A program made the translations under genes and the position numbers. Shown here in pieces: positions 1 through 12,154 of a stretch of 64,000 bases of DNA (position 1 is its first letter; every line of letters starts with the position of its first letter). The notes under the pieces were generated by a model. It had not been told where the DNA came from, did not search any database, and saw nothing but the letters and a program-made list of their open reading frames with translations. Origin of the DNA: Leptodontidium sp. MPI-SDFR-AT-0119 (lineage: Eukaryota; Ascomycota; Leotiomycetes; Helotiales; Leptodontidiaceae); contig JAHLEZ010000003.1 of the NCBI GenBank assembly GCA_020726505.1, positions 3,224,001-3,288,000 of the forward strand, in the 5' to 3' direction.

Positions 1-249
1 TCGTCATAATAACACAAGAAGCATTGCTCCTTGTGTACTATAGACCTTTGGGCATTGTAGAGATAGTATCTTACTCACGTTTTCCATATATAATACTGGA
101 TTTGACTGCCATCATTACAACGTCGCCAAGGGCCACAGTCCAGTCCCTTACTTAACAATTCATTGATGGAGCCTCTTGTTACATCAAACATGAACCCAAA
201 CGTACTCAGCACGCCCTAAAACCTGTCAGCTAAAATCCAACGAGTATAA

Positions 250-1132
250 TTAAAATGTTAAGGGTCATCCCATCACCGCTCAGATCAGCAAAAATGACAT
301 TTGAACGATTTGCCCCAACGCCGGATGCAATGACTCCTTGAGGAAGCCACGAGACTTTGGCAGCATTTGCTTCCTGATCTGGACCTACGAGATTGAGGAA
401 TGCGGGTAACGGCTCCTGCCTTGTCGACAAACAAATATTCGGCTCTTCCATCCCCATTCAAGTCGGCAGGCAAAATGAACTGCGGTAGTCGTCGGAGCCT
501 TTACCTGGATCATGTCGCATTTGTTGGTGGATTTCATAAGCGCGGCTGTCAGGGCGACGTCTTTGCCATTCTGGCAGTCGCATTGCCCTGATATTTTGTT
601 GCTTTGGTTAGGTATCTTGTTTGAAGTTTGGGAAGAATATACTCACTTCTCGGCACATTGAACAGTCAGATAGGGATCTGTAGGAAATAAACTCAGTCAG
701 CAACTGGTTAATAGTTTCGATGTCCAAATAGTGCCAATGTGTGTGCTAAGGTTCGGAGAATGCATACTGCTACCCAGGCCAGCTCCGTTGGCAATTTGAC
801 CCTGCGAGATCCAGGTTGGGTCATGGCTACATGTGACGAGGTTGGCTCCTCCAGATCCCGCAACAGGCAGGGTCGTTGATCCAACCAATTGCATTCACTG
901 CAGTTAATCCAATCGCCCATTTGATTGCCGTTTTGTTGTATCCTGCATCATTTGGATGTAAACCATCATAAAGATCACTGGTTTTGACAGCAGAAGGCAT
1001 GTCTACGATCGTGACGTGCTGGCCATTGTTGATTCGAGTTGCCATCACTTCCGTAATTGCTTGGTTATACTGATGAATTGAACCAGAAGCGTGACCTGAT
1101 TCAAGTGCAAATCGATCAAAGCCAGAAGTCAA
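250..1132 (-). pseudogene. Broken SGNH esterase (CE3-like) with FG-GAP/VCBS repeats
   Basis: Read on the minus strand, 1132-880 encodes the C-terminal half of an SGNH/GDSL esterase of the CE3 type, including the block V signature DGLHPNDAGY that carries the catalytic Asp-His pair. After about position 880 the homology moves to another frame (stretch ending ANLVTCSHDPTW, then QIANGAGLG), which is the usual linker to FG-GAP repeats in fungal secreted esterases. A repeat core ADLNGDGRAEYLFVDKAGAV lies at about 473-412, and the next stretch (TAFLNLVGP-like, then FADLSGDG) continues only in a third frame from about 415 to 280. The last repeat is cut off at the calcium-loop motif. No convincing N-terminal block I (GDS) was found upstream, although 1133-1500 may hold a decayed part. 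The frame changes cannot be repaired by plausible introns. I infer a decayed secreted carbohydrate esterase. Confidence 0.7.
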
Positions 1133-1501
1133 TCATATCATCAAAGGGAGATTCCAGGAAAGATATGTCAAAGAAAAACTCTGATGTTGCGGCCAAGATG
1201 GCATCATTGAGCATCCAAGCCACAACACATATAGCGACTCAGACAACATAGGGTTCAACGCCGGACTCGTATCAAACCTGCAGAGCCAATGAGCAAAAAT
1301 AAAACCAGAGATCAAGAGGATGCTGGGAGTGGTGGAGATGGAGGACAGCTGGGACCTGAGCCCATTTTGCCAGTGTCGATAAAGAAGAGCATTATGGATA
1401 CCCTTCTTCCGTTCTTCCACACGATGGCACAGAGGCAAGGTCTGTTTATTGGGATTTCTCATTCTTACCCTACGAGACCTCGTCATGGGCCAATCGTTCA
1501 T

Positions 1502-2568
1502 CCACTACAAGAGTATGAGTGACATGCCCACATCATTCACCGAAACAGATTTGTGGAAGTAGTGTGACCAAGTGTTTATGAAGTCGTAGTCTGTGACTCC
1601 CCTCTGGAATACTTGACTTTCAAGAAAATGCGAGTAATCAAAGACCAGTGAACCCTACTGATCGGGAAAAGAAAACCTGATTAATGAGAACAACCTGGTG
1701 CGAGTCGTATAAAAGTGAGTTAAGAAGAAATAAAGCCGAAGGTTTAACTTTTATGTTTCTCATTAAGTAGCTATGATGGCCACCGTCCTTGGCGACGATG
1801 ATTCAATGTGGAAAACGCTAATATTCAACCCCCCCCTAAGAAAATGAATAAGCAAATCCAAATTGCATAAAGGTATAAAATATCTCCTAGCTCTCACCCT
1901 TCATTACTTGCGGCTATTTCTGGCACAAAACCTTAATTGAATGCCCTCCTCAGCCCCATCCTACAGCCAGCAACTTTCCAACTTCATGGAATTTCATGAC
2001 ACAAGCGCTTACCAACTCTGTTTCAGCGCCCTGGTCAAAAGACAGCGAGGAGATCAAAGCGCGGTTTTGACAAGGCAAGCGAGGTGCAAGGACAACCCCG
2101 TGCTTCATGCGTGTAAACCCGATAAACTCCCAGGCCTTGAATCCCAGGAAGTTGGTCACCGCACCCAGACGCACCTAACCCCAATCATCCCAAAGCCGTT
2201 TTAAGTCACCGGAAAAGGGATGCGCAAATATATCTTGGGACGAACAGAGAAAGTATATTCTCCACTCAGCCGGACGCAATGAATTGCCTCCCCCAGTTCC
2301 GGCTGGGAAGGGAAGGGGAGTGGAGAGGGAAGGCAGAGCAGAGCCACGCTGAAGTCCAAGTGGCCATGCGAACCTCCCTCTACTGTGGATTTTTAAATGC
2401 ACTTTGTCTCAGGCGGTTTAAGTACACAGTCTTCCCCAGGAAAATCCACAGCCTTTTTTGCTTCTCCTTTGTGTCGATATTCCCGCCGGTCGTTTTTCGC
2501 TCCTTTCTTCACCCACATTCCTTTTTCTTGCCGGTCCTTAGCCGTTCTGTCTCTTGGCCTCCTTCATT
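1502..2568. other. Intergenic, 5' region of the GPCR gene
   Basis: No convincing gene. Short ORFs on both strands lack family resemblance. The last 200 bases before the GPCR start are pyrimidine-rich on the plus strand, as expected for a fungal 5' leader. Confidence 0.5.
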
Positions 2569-3836
2569 ATGGCGGGTACTGATATTGACCTACCGTTGGT
2601 GATTGTGACGCTGACGGGTAGCTTGCTGTCTTTTCTGGGCACTGCTTTTATTCTGATTTGTTATTTGATCTTGCCGCAGAAGAGACATATTCGCCATGCG
2701 CTGATTATCAATTTGACTGTTGCGGGTATGTTAGACTGTTAAAATATGGTGGGTTGGAGAGGAGAGGTGGCTGACAAGACGAAAGATTTCATCAATGCCG
2801 CCAATAATAGCAGCTCAGGGTTGTGGGTCTTATTGATGAATACACCTTTGAGAGCTGGCGCTGGTTGCACGCTTAACGGTTTCGTTGGACAGTTGTCTGT
2901 TCAGGTTGGTACCATGTGATACGACGGAGGATGTCTAGACGTATCTGACACGGAACAGGCTGTTGATTTTTCTATTCTTACTATCACGAGTGTCACTCTT
3001 TGGGTCGTTACTTCCTCGCGATCAAAGCATGACATGAGGCTAAGCTATATTCTGATATTCTGTGGTGGCTCTTGGGCAATACCGTTGATCACAAGTAAGT
3101 CGCGTTTAGTAGTCATCGACGAAAGCACACTTGCTTACAGAACTAGGTGGCATCGCACTCATCATGAATGCCTACGGTCCAGCAGCAACAAATTGGTGCT
3201 GGATAGACAAAGACCCAACCTACCTTCGCTATGTTCTCACTCACGGCTGGCGCTTCCTGATTATCGGTGCTGTCATATCAATGTGTATCTACATCCAAGT
3301 GTTCCTCCGCCGACACTCGAAGCTGATGAATGTCGTCGATGATGGGCAGTCTTGGAAGGAAGCAAGTCTCACACAAGAGTTCAGCCACGAGAGCCAAGGT
3401 AAGAAATTATCCTCAACATCAGGGTAGGGTAGGGTAGGGAAAACTGACAAGTGACATAGGTCCTTCCAATGGCAAGCTACAAAAAGCATCTCCCAAAGTC
3501 AAACTCACACGCTACGAACGTGTCCGCGCTGTCTTCATCCGTCCGAAAGTCGATCCTAGGAACGAACTCATGTTGCGTTCCCAATCACAACAAGACCAGC
3601 AGAAGTCCATCCAGAAAGCAATGTTGTTGCACGCTTACCCTATATTTTACATCCTGTTGTGGCTGCCGGGGATCGCGATGCGGATCAGTCAAGCAACAGG
3701 CCATTACTCGTATGTGCTGCAGGTTATGCAGGCTAGTACGCAATTTATCGGATTTGCGAATGCGATTACGTTTGGCTGGAATGAGAAGATTGGGGAGCAG
3801 TTGCGGAAGAAGATTGAGAGCAATTTCAAGAAGTAG
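2569..3836 (+). CDS. cAMP-receptor-like seven-TM G-protein-coupled receptor
   Basis: Exons 2569-2725, 2786-2904, 2959-3094, 3141-3398 and 3460-3836 join in phase into 348 residues. The protein has seven hydrophobic segments, roughly 9-34, 44-70, 88-110, 119-137, 173-193, 270-295 and 305-330, with a polar third cytoplasmic loop of about 70 residues between TM5 and TM6. Cys80 before TM3 and Cys157 in the second outer loop could form the usual GPCR disulfide. The layout and the motifs HALIINLTVAD and NAITFGWNE match the Dictyostelium CAR-like class of fungal receptors, which are thought to sense nutrients or other signals through a heterotrimeric G protein at the plasma membrane. The ligand cannot be told from sequence. 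The first ATG (2569) follows a pyrimidine-rich leader. Intron 4 contains a G-run repeat listed separately. The exon-4 acceptor could also be 6 nt further on (same frame). Confidence 0.88.
3422..3439 (+). repeat. GGGTA repeat, potential G-quadruplex inside GPCR intron 4
   Basis: Four runs of GGG separated by two-base TA spacers lie on the sense strand between the donor at 3399 and the branch site near 3443. This is an ideal short-loop G-quadruplex pattern. It also resembles, but is not, the telomeric TTAGGG unit. Confidence 0.8.
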
Positions 3837-3928
3837 GAGGGGTTGTTCTGGACAGAGAGATAAAGTAATTCGACAGCACTACTAGTTGTGTGAGCGCTTG
3901 TTGCCCTATGGCTGGGATGAGAAATTGG

Positions 3929-4943
3929 TTAGATCCTCTGAACGCTGAATGTCAACCATCCAATACCTTCCCCGACGAAGAACGCACATTCCTTGTTATC
4001 TTCGTCGCCTGCTTTGTTCTTCCTCGGGGTGAACTTGCTTTCTATCTTCCACATGCCCACAGTAGATGTCATCTCCGCCAATTGATCCCACATAGCCTTG
4101 AAGCTCTCCTCATCATGAAGGTACTGTTTCCTCTCCTCGCCCTTCTTCCAGATCTTGACGTCTTTACCTTCACCTCTCTCTCCACCTCCACTACAGCCCA
4201 CCATCTCGCCGAGAAACATGGCGCTGGAATGGTTAGACAGTAGCTTGATCACTGTTTTGCAGGCTTCAATCTGTTGCTGGAGATTGAAGAGGTGGAGGAA
4301 GAGTCCTGCGTGGATAACGGTAAACTTGCCCTCCCATTTCTCGAACGCCCCCTCTGTATCGAACAGGGTTGGGGAGAAGATGTCCGATGCGATGAGAGTC
4401 CCTTTGAAAGCCGTACCGTCCTTGAAAAGATCGTACGAAGTGGAGAGGAAAGAGCCGTTGATATCTGTGCCGTACAGATTCTCAGAGGGGACTTCGCCGA
4501 AATGAGCCAGAGCGCGGAGTTCTTGTGCAACGCAGCTGCCTATGTCAAGGAACTTGGGGGATGGGTTGGTTGGGGTAGGCGTGAGGAGTTTGAGTATGGC
4601 GGGGTATTTTGGGTGGAGGGGGAGGTTGAGGGTTAGGAATTTGAATTCGCCGATGCAGGGATAGGGACCGTGGTCCCATAGAATGTCACGCTGTGAAAGT
4701 GTCAGTGATCACGCGTGAGTGCTGCTTGAATACCATTCGGGGTCTGTTGCGCAGAGCGAGTATCAGATGTACCATTTTATACACGTGAGAATCGACATCT
4801 TCTGGGGAGATTTGACTGTATTCTTCAAGCAATTTGCGGGCTGCTGCTGGAAGGTAGCTGGTGAGTTCCTTGTAGTACCAACGATTCTCTTTGGAGGTGA
4901 GGTCCAGCTTAGCAATTTCTGGAATTGGTGTTTGCTCTGCCAT
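3929..4943 (-). CDS. SAM-dependent methyltransferase, paralogue 1
   Basis: Exons 4943-4773 and 4690-3929 give 310 residues. A class I methyltransferase fold is suggested by motif I FLDIGSCVAQEL (about residue 102) followed by the acidic strand end LYGTDINGSF and the post-motif strand FTVIHAGLFLHLF. The N-terminal region carries the pattern WYYKEL and the segment PYPCIGEFKFL just after the intron. These features recur in the second methyltransferase at 40644-41568, so the two are paralogues. Such proteins often sit in fungal secondary-metabolite loci or act on small molecules, but no biosynthetic partner is adjacent here and the substrate is unknown. The 82-nt intron was placed to match the paralogue; a shorter splice (donor at 4733) would keep 13 extra residues and is also in frame. 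Downstream it converges on the GPCR gene, with stops 92 bp apart. Confidence 0.8.
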
Positions 4944-5603
4944 GGGTTTGAAATGTCAAGTTTCCACGGTTTGAATGTGCTGGTTCTGGATGGGAAACAG
5001 AAATGTTGTGAACGTCGACCGAGGCGAGAGATGCAGTTGAGACTCTAGGCTCCTAGTTTCCGCTAGTGAGCCAGGGCGAAGGATGATTGGATGAGATAGA
5101 AGATGGCTCATGAGGCTCTGCCTACTACCAAACATTTGCCCAGGGACAGCTCGAGAGGAAATGGAAGCAAGTGAGTTGCCATCACAGTAACGATTCCATT
5201 CCATATATTCAACGATTGTGTATCCAAGGACCTGTGCCAAACCATGGCTCCCGGATCATATTCCCCAAGTCCGACCAAGTTCAAGGTTTCCTCTATTCAA
5301 TTGTCGGCCAATTTTGATTCGAATGTAGTCGGAACCGAAATCTGCTTTGATCAACAATTAGTATGGGCCGAAAACCCTGCGCAACGCATCAGTAATTCCT
5401 GTGTATCAATTCCATCACATCGCATCCGTATCACCAACTCCAAAAAGGCCGTGTTCAGAGAATGGTTCATGCATTCAAGTGCTTTCAGTAGCTAATGCAC
5501 ATGTTTTCCCCATGCCAGCTTATGCAAAGCCTGTATCTCACAACCCTTTGCCCTGAAGCAGCAAACAAACCCCATGCAGCCCATAAACCCAAAAGAAATG
5601 CGC
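4944..5603. other. Intergenic between methyltransferase and rps11
   Basis: Upstream region of methyltransferase 1 and 3' region of rps11. A 5244-5495 plus-strand ORF shows no family features and was not called. Confidence 0.5.
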
Positions 5604-6365
5604 TTAGAATTTGCTGAACTGCTTCACAGCCTTTCCAGTTCGGGGAAGCACGCGGAGAACATTGAATCGGACCTGTTGGGTGGGATGTTAGCATTTCTGG
5701 TTGAGCGGAATCCCTCGCACATCTGCCACTTGTCATGGCAAAAGGTACGCCTCAGATGACGCGTTTGTACGTACGGTCTTGCTCAATGGTCTGCATTGTC
5801 CAACGGTAACCTGGTCTCCATCCTCAACACGGAAAGCTGGCGAGACGTGCGCAGCAAGGTTCTTGTGTCTCTTCTCGTAACGGGCGTACTTTGGGATGAA
5901 GTGAAGGTATTCTCGGCGGATGATGAGGGTTCGGTGCATCTTGGTGGAGACAACGGTTCCGGTCAAGATACGGCCACGGATGGAAACGAGACCGGTGAAG
6001 GGGCACTTCTTGTCTGTGAGGTGAGAGAGTCAGTATTCCGTTATTGCAAATTGTGCGCCCATCTCGTAGTCGTCCTCCAGCAAGCCAACTTCATAACCAA
6101 CACCACATCACCTCTCCCAATGCCAACACCGTAACATTGTCGCACAGCCTCTTCCATATATCTCTAAGGTCCGCAGATTCCACATACCGATGTAGCTTCC
6201 CTCAATCGCAGTCTTGGGTGTGCGGAATCCCAATCCAACGTCCTTGTACCATCTTCGACCTCCCTTTCCGACGGCGGTGGACTTCGACTTGGACTTGGAG
6301 TTCAAGAAGATATGGGGTTGCTTCTGATAAGCGCGCTCGCTCTGGACGGTCAATTCGGTGGCCAT
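5604..6365 (-). CDS. rps11: 40S ribosomal protein S11 (uS17)
   Basis: Exons 6365-6188, 6013-5775 and 5672-5604 give 161 residues, close to the yeast (156) and human (158) proteins. The sequence begins with the eukaryotic S11 N-terminus ([16 protein letters not shown]), passes through [15 protein letters not shown] and continues with the uS17 core [20 protein letters not shown]. It ends in KAVKQFSKF. The protein is an OB-fold 18S rRNA-binding component of the small ribosomal subunit. The first intron is 174 nt and the second 102 nt; long early introns are common in fungal ribosomal protein genes. The gene is divergent from spc7 and the two starts are 370 bp apart. Identification is secure. Confidence 0.97.
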
Positions 6366-6735
6366 ATTTGCGGTGGTTGTCGAGTCGCAAAGTCGAGTTG
6401 TTGGGTTCTTCGTTCGTCAAGTCAAGAAAAGAGGGTTGTGATTTTCCTGGCTTCTCGGCTAACAGATTTGTGGGACACGTGACGTGGGAAGCTAGGTCCG
6501 TAAACGTAGTAGCGTTAAGATTGGCGGTGGGATGCATTGCTGCCTCACTTAGTGCCTGGCTCGACGCGCTCCCAGGATTTGTTTGTTTTGTTTACGTGAC
6601 TGAGAGAAGCCCAGCAACGGGATCCAGATTTTCGATATCACTTGATGCACTTGCTCGTCCCCCCCCCACCATATGATCAATTGAACAACAACCAGCGCAT
6701 GAGTTCCCGAGCTTGAAGCTCACTCAATTTCAGTC
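6366..6735. promoter_or_regulatory. Divergent rps11-spc7 promoter region
   Basis: The 370 bp between the two start codons must hold both promoters. A palindromic E-box CACGTG followed by AC lies at 6476-6481, the type of site bound by Cbf1/bHLH factors in other ascomycetes. Binding here is inference only. A run of C lies at 6660-6667. Confidence 0.5.
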
Positions 6736-9700
6736 ATGGCTTCACGAGAGGAAGTCACTCTGCCCGCGACACGCCCGAAATCGAGAAAGTCACTCGCCCA
6801 CATCCCATCGTCGCAAAGTATGGACCAGGAAAATATGACTGCAGATTTCGGGGCTTTGGCTGGGAAGAAGGCGATTCCAATCGAGAAGCCCTCGAGGAAA
6901 TCGCGCAGTAAAAGCATTGGTCCTGGTGGATTGGATGCACTAAAGGACACAACGGGGAACAGGCGCAAAGTATGTGAATGAAGAGCTTAAAGTAGTGATC
7001 TCACTGACATGAATAAAGTCTTTTGCAGCTGCTCCTCATCCTCCTCCCAAATCCATTCTTAAACTTACGATGCCACCACTTCGAGAGATTCCGGCGCATA
7101 TCTCAGCGCGCAAAAGTCCAAAGAAGATAACCCCGCCATCTGTCCAGAAGACGGAAAACTTGATCGATTTCGACCTCGATGCGCCCGGTGCAACTGTATC
7201 CGGAGCAGAGAGACTTGCGAACCCCTTTGAAGTTTCTGGCAGCCCTGCTGTGAATGAGACCAGAGTAACGCTGCGGACAGAAGAGGAACAACAGGCCGCA
7301 GCACGCGAACGCGAGGAGAAGGAAAGAAGGGAATTGGAGAAGGAGGTCATATCACGACGAGATGCCCGACGAAAATCGCTCGCCAATCGACGGGTTTCAT
7401 TTGCTCCAGAAGCTACACTTCACACATGGGATGTTGTCGTCGAGTACCAGGACTCTACCACCTCATCCAATTCTACCAATTCGACCCGACGTGCATCATC
7501 GGCTTCTGGTGGATCTGTAGGCTCACCACATCCTCGATCGGCTGGGCCGGCCAGCTCTGATCCCTCGGAGCCTCCATCAACCCCTCCTGAGCAGGTTGAG
7601 GAAGAAACTGTTACAGCTAGCCCTGCCCATCAACGGGACTTGCATCAAAAGAAGCGCAGACGAAGCTCTGGAATACCTCCCATGAATTTCAATAACCCGG
7701 ATGACGAAGGATTCTCCTCGAGCCCGTTCAGTGGTAGCTCAACGGGCGATGCTGAAGAAATCATCGAAGACGACGGATCCAACTCAAACAGTGACTCGGG
7801 TGATGATGACGGGACTTTGATGAGCCTGGATGGGGGCGAGACCACGAACATGTCAATGGCATCCATGGCCTCTGGTGATAGCACAGGATCTAGTCAATTG
7901 GATGAAGCTTTAAGAGAGGCTGCTCGTCAGGCTGGTACCCAAGGAATTGACTTCGACGAGAATGGAGATTCTGAAATGATTGAGGAGGAAGAAGTTGTTG
8001 CGTCTTTCGCCCCATGGGCGAAGAAGAATCCAGTCCTTGAATCTCTACAGGATCAAGAAAACCTCAATCCATTCTCTCCTGCCTTCAAGGCTGGTGCTCA
8101 AGAAGCCGCAGACAAATCAGACGGAGAGGACATGACAATGGATATTACCATGGACATGACCCGAGCTGTTGGTGGCATCATACCAGAGGAAAAACCCGAA
8201 GACGATGAGATGTCAATGGATGTGACGCGGGCATTTGGGGGTATCATCTCAAATGATGCTGCTAAAGGCCCAACTTCGAGGCGGAAGTCTATGCCTGCAA
8301 ATCGTCGTCAAAGCACTCGCAGAAGATCATTGGCCGAGGAGTCGTCGATGGGAGATGAAACGATGGATCTCACAATGGCAATTGGAGGCATCCAGCCTGC
8401 TCGAGAAGAAGTGGAGTCACCAGATGATGAGGATATGACGATGGAATTCACTACTGTTGTGGGTGGTGTTCTTCCCTCAGCCGCCGCGAACACTAGGTCC
8501 CGACGACGAGCTTCGATGGCCGCAAATCAAAAGCCACAAAGCAAACGAAACCGACAGAGCTTAGAGTCTACGGCGGAAGACGAAACTATGGACATGACTG
8601 TTGCAATTGGGGGCATCATGCCATCTATTGCGGAAGCCACCAGTGAACAAGATGTAACCATGGGTATGGACATGACAACAGCGCTTGGTGGAATTCTGCC
8701 TCCCCAACGAAGCACTGGAAGTCGCTCCCAGGCAAAGAAAATCATGGAAATGGAATCGGATTTCGGCAGCTCCCCATTCCGCATAGAGGTGCCATCAAAT
8801 TCACCCCCGAAACTTCCTGCTCCAACTCATACAATAGCCTCAGAGACCGGAAGTCCCAGCTTAGCAGGCTTTAGAGGAAAGGGTCTTCGGCGCAGTGCAG
8901 AGTCGCGACAGTCCACTACTCCCAAGTCAAGACTTAGCTCAGATGGTACACCTATCAAGAAGCCAGCTACTCCTTCCAAGCAAATTACACCTCAGCCTGC
9001 TCGTGCGGCTACTCCTAGCAAAACCCCTCCATCCAAGAATGTTGTCATGCGTACTTCATCTCCCAAGAGACTCTTCAAAGACGAGATCAAAGCAGCTGCT
9101 TCAACCCCCCAATCTGTCAAGGGAAAGAAAGTTGCAACTCCCAACAAACTTTTCCAAAAGGACAAGACTACTGGAGCAGCCACCCCGAGCTTTATTCTTA
9201 CTCCCCAACCAAGAAGATCATCAGGCGTTGGTCTTGACAAAACCGGCCTTGGCTCTCCACGAGTAGCAGCATTGCTTGATCGTCGTGGCTCTATCGGAGA
9301 TCAGGCCAGATCTTTCATCCCCAGCCAGCTTGGAGAAGCTCCTGTGGCAGCCGTCCGCTTTGAGGATCCTCGTACTATGGAAGAGGAAATTGACAAGGAA
9401 CGGGAGCAGGAAGGGGATCGCGAGAACGGTCGTAAGATCATGGAACGAGAGGCCGACCAGGCCGGCGAGGAGAAGGACGTGACTCTCAACCTCAAGGAGT
9501 TGATTCAGAGTTTGACGCCAAAGAAGAAGAACCCTCTGAGAGGTCGCAAGAGCTTGCATGTCGGTGCTGCAAAGGGAATTCTCGGTAAGCGTCCTGCAGA
9601 ATTGGACGACGAGGAGGACGAGGAGGACAACGGAGGTGTGAAGCGTCTGAAAGGCCACCAAGGAAGCCCAGTCAAAAATGTCAAACTACAAGCACCCCCA

Positions 9701-11528
9701 TCAAAGGCCGAGACTACAACGGGCAGGGTCACCAGGGCTTCCCGGAAGAGTATGGAGGAATCCTCATCAACTCCAACGACGGTAGCCTCTCCCGAGAAAT
9801 GCAAGGTGACAACCCCTCGCCACCAAGGTCGATTCAAGGACGCCGAAGCCGGAGCACCTGTTCAAGAGATTGGTCCGCCTGTCGAGAAGCCCCCCATCGA
9901 TGACCCTCAAGTCGACGAAGATAGCTTTGGGGATGACCGAATTCAACTGCAAGATTTCTTGAACATGACTAGCATTCGATTCATGGAATTGACGACAACG
10001 AAACGAAGACACACCATCGCTCCTAGATCCTCGACAAAGGCTCTGGGAGATGATAAAGAGATAGCTCTTGAAGACTGTGTTGCGGCTGGAGCTGCGACTA
10101 TTCCAATGCTGGAACTATTCCAGCATGTACGTAAGCACTGTATACACGTGAAATCACTTGCTAACTTCTTCTAGGCTTGTCAAGAACTGAAGAGATATAT
10201 ATCTGAAGGTCGCAAAACTGTTCGAGAGATTGAGACAGAAACCTTCGAAGAGAATCCACCTTTGTTCCGAGAGTACATCTCAGCCACGCCAGATATAAAG
10301 GTTGTGATGGACAACCAGCTGAAGAATGTCAAAACTCACGCAAGACTTCTAAGCAAAGGGCTTTGGTACGACTGGAGAATGACTCTTCTAGGCACCTTGA
10401 AAGAAGGCTTATTCAAGACTGCTGAAGGAATGATCGAAGACGAAGAGATTCTTGATCACCAACAAGAATTACTCGAAGCTGTTCTGCCAGAGCTAATTCG
10501 ACGGGCCGAGATACTTGAGCGCGAAGAAGCTGACCTCCAATCTGCAGCAGAGGAGATCGCCAATTGTGATCAAGAGGAGCTTAGTGATGCTCGCCAGCAA
10601 CTTATTGCCGTGGACGCAGATGTGCAGGCGAAGAAGCAATTGATCGCTGACTTGCGAAGACAACTGGAAGGCAAGGAGTCGGAAATTGAGGCCGGGAATG
10701 AGCGCAAGCAGGTCTGCTTGGAGGAAATCCACGAAGCAGAGAAGATCAGAGAGGAATGCAGAGGCTGGACTTCTAGTGAAATTAGCGTCTTGAAGGGTAT
10801 GTTTTACTGTGCTTTACCCCCAACTTAAGTAACACCGTGTAGAAAAAGTCGATGCGATCGAGAAGGAACATGGTTGGACAATCACCGGTGTTTCGGGCAC
10901 AATCACCTCAATGACCTATCGTAAGGAGATTGAACTTGTCTTTGACGCATCATCTTTCTTGGCCAACAACTCGAGTAGCCCGACCAAGCAACCTGTCAGC
11001 TCGCGAATCGATTTATGGTATATCGGCGCCAACAGAGAGATGAACCCTCTTCCATTAACCGTAGAGAAAGATTTCTTCCTCCAAAGCATCCGAGATCACA
11101 TTCGGGGTTTGCCCCAAAGCCAGACCCAAGTCAAGGATCTCCTCAGTGCAGTCAGCATTTCTTGGAACAAAGCCAGCAAAGTTGTAGAAGATATTCGACT
11201 TCTCACGATCGGCTGTCCAACCGAAGTCAGCAAGACCTCCGACGACTCCATTTTGATCAAATCCTCTCTGCTCATTGGACCTCTAACAACCAAAGTCGAG
11301 ATCAACTTCCACTTGACTAGCACCTCGGGCGAGAATGGAATCGATGTCGAGATATCACCGCGTGCTAGTGTTGTGTATGGAGAGCGCTTCAACGAACCGA
11401 AGATAGGAGAGTTCCTCTTGAACAGATGCGGAGATGTTGTTGAAGAGAAGGGTCACGCTACTAAGGTTTCTTGGGGAAATGCAGTGGCCGAATTGGGCCA
11501 AAAACTCCTTGCGAGGGGTCGCAAGTAG
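6736..11528 (+). CDS. spc7: Kinetochore scaffold Spc7 (KNL1/Spc105 family)
   Basis: Exons 6736-6969, 7019-10126, 10175-10796 and 10843-11528 give 1549 residues. The N-terminal half is disordered and contains the PP1-docking motif RVSF at about 203-206. It is followed by a cluster of MELT-like phosphosites (variants such as MDITMDMT, MSMDVT, TMDLT, MTMEFT, TMDMT) between about 450 and 650; when phosphorylated by Mps1 these recruit Bub3-Bub1 in other species. A Ser/Thr-Pro-rich stretch follows. The C-terminal part (from about 1107) is the Spc7 domain with a long coiled coil (about 1180-1320), and the end forms the RWD region that binds the Mis12 complex. The exon-2 acceptor at 7018 was chosen because the stronger-looking one at 7028 breaks the frame. 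The protein acts in the KMN network linking centromeres to microtubules and the spindle checkpoint. Confidence 0.95.
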
Positions 11529-12154
11529 TAATTTAGTGCGGGCTTTAGTATTGTGTTTATGTTCTCTTAGCATATATGACTGACGTGAATGGACTGGGGG
11601 TTGGTTTTGGGAGGTATGGTGTTCAGGTCTTTACCTCGCATAGCGGGAAGGAGTTATTAGCGAGTAGTTTATGACGAAACTCAAGTTCATGATCAACCTT
11701 CTACCTCTCTATGTGCACTTTTATTGTTTGAGAATCTTTTTATCCATCTATCCAAACAATCTGAAGTGGTGGAGTCCATTTATCCTGGCAAAGCACCTTG
11801 ATGATCCGACTCGCGATTTGCGAATCGAAACTACAAGAAAAAAAGTAGGCAAGACATCATTAAACATTGAAACGATCGTATAAGGGGGAGGGGGCGTTTC
11901 ATTCACCTAACTACTTGTAATCTTATGCCTGCGTATTTAACATATGATTTCTAATCAAATTAAAGGTGTGGATCTCGCAACCCCCTCCGCGCCGCCAAGA
12001 AAGTCCAATCCTGAAAGGCCACCATTTTCTGATTATATATCTCCCCCGAACGATGCACTTCTTCAATGGTCCTTATATTCTCTGCAATTCAGGACTTCGA
12101 AAACATGTCACAGCAGAATTGTGGAATTCCTCTCTCTAAACAATAGCAACAAAG
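11529..12154. other. Intergenic between spc7 and SDR
   Basis: AT-rich in the second half. Short plus-strand ORFs at 11671 and 11944 show no family features. Nothing else is seen. Confidence 0.5.

Noticed and set aside
3422..3439. Telomere-like repeat
   Set aside because: The unit is GGGTA rather than TTAGGG, only four copies are present, and it lies inside a coding gene's intron.
5733..5966. Extension of the rps11 frame past 5775 (ending [11 protein letters not shown])
   Set aside because: This is read-through into intron 2; splicing restores the conserved uS17 C-terminus.
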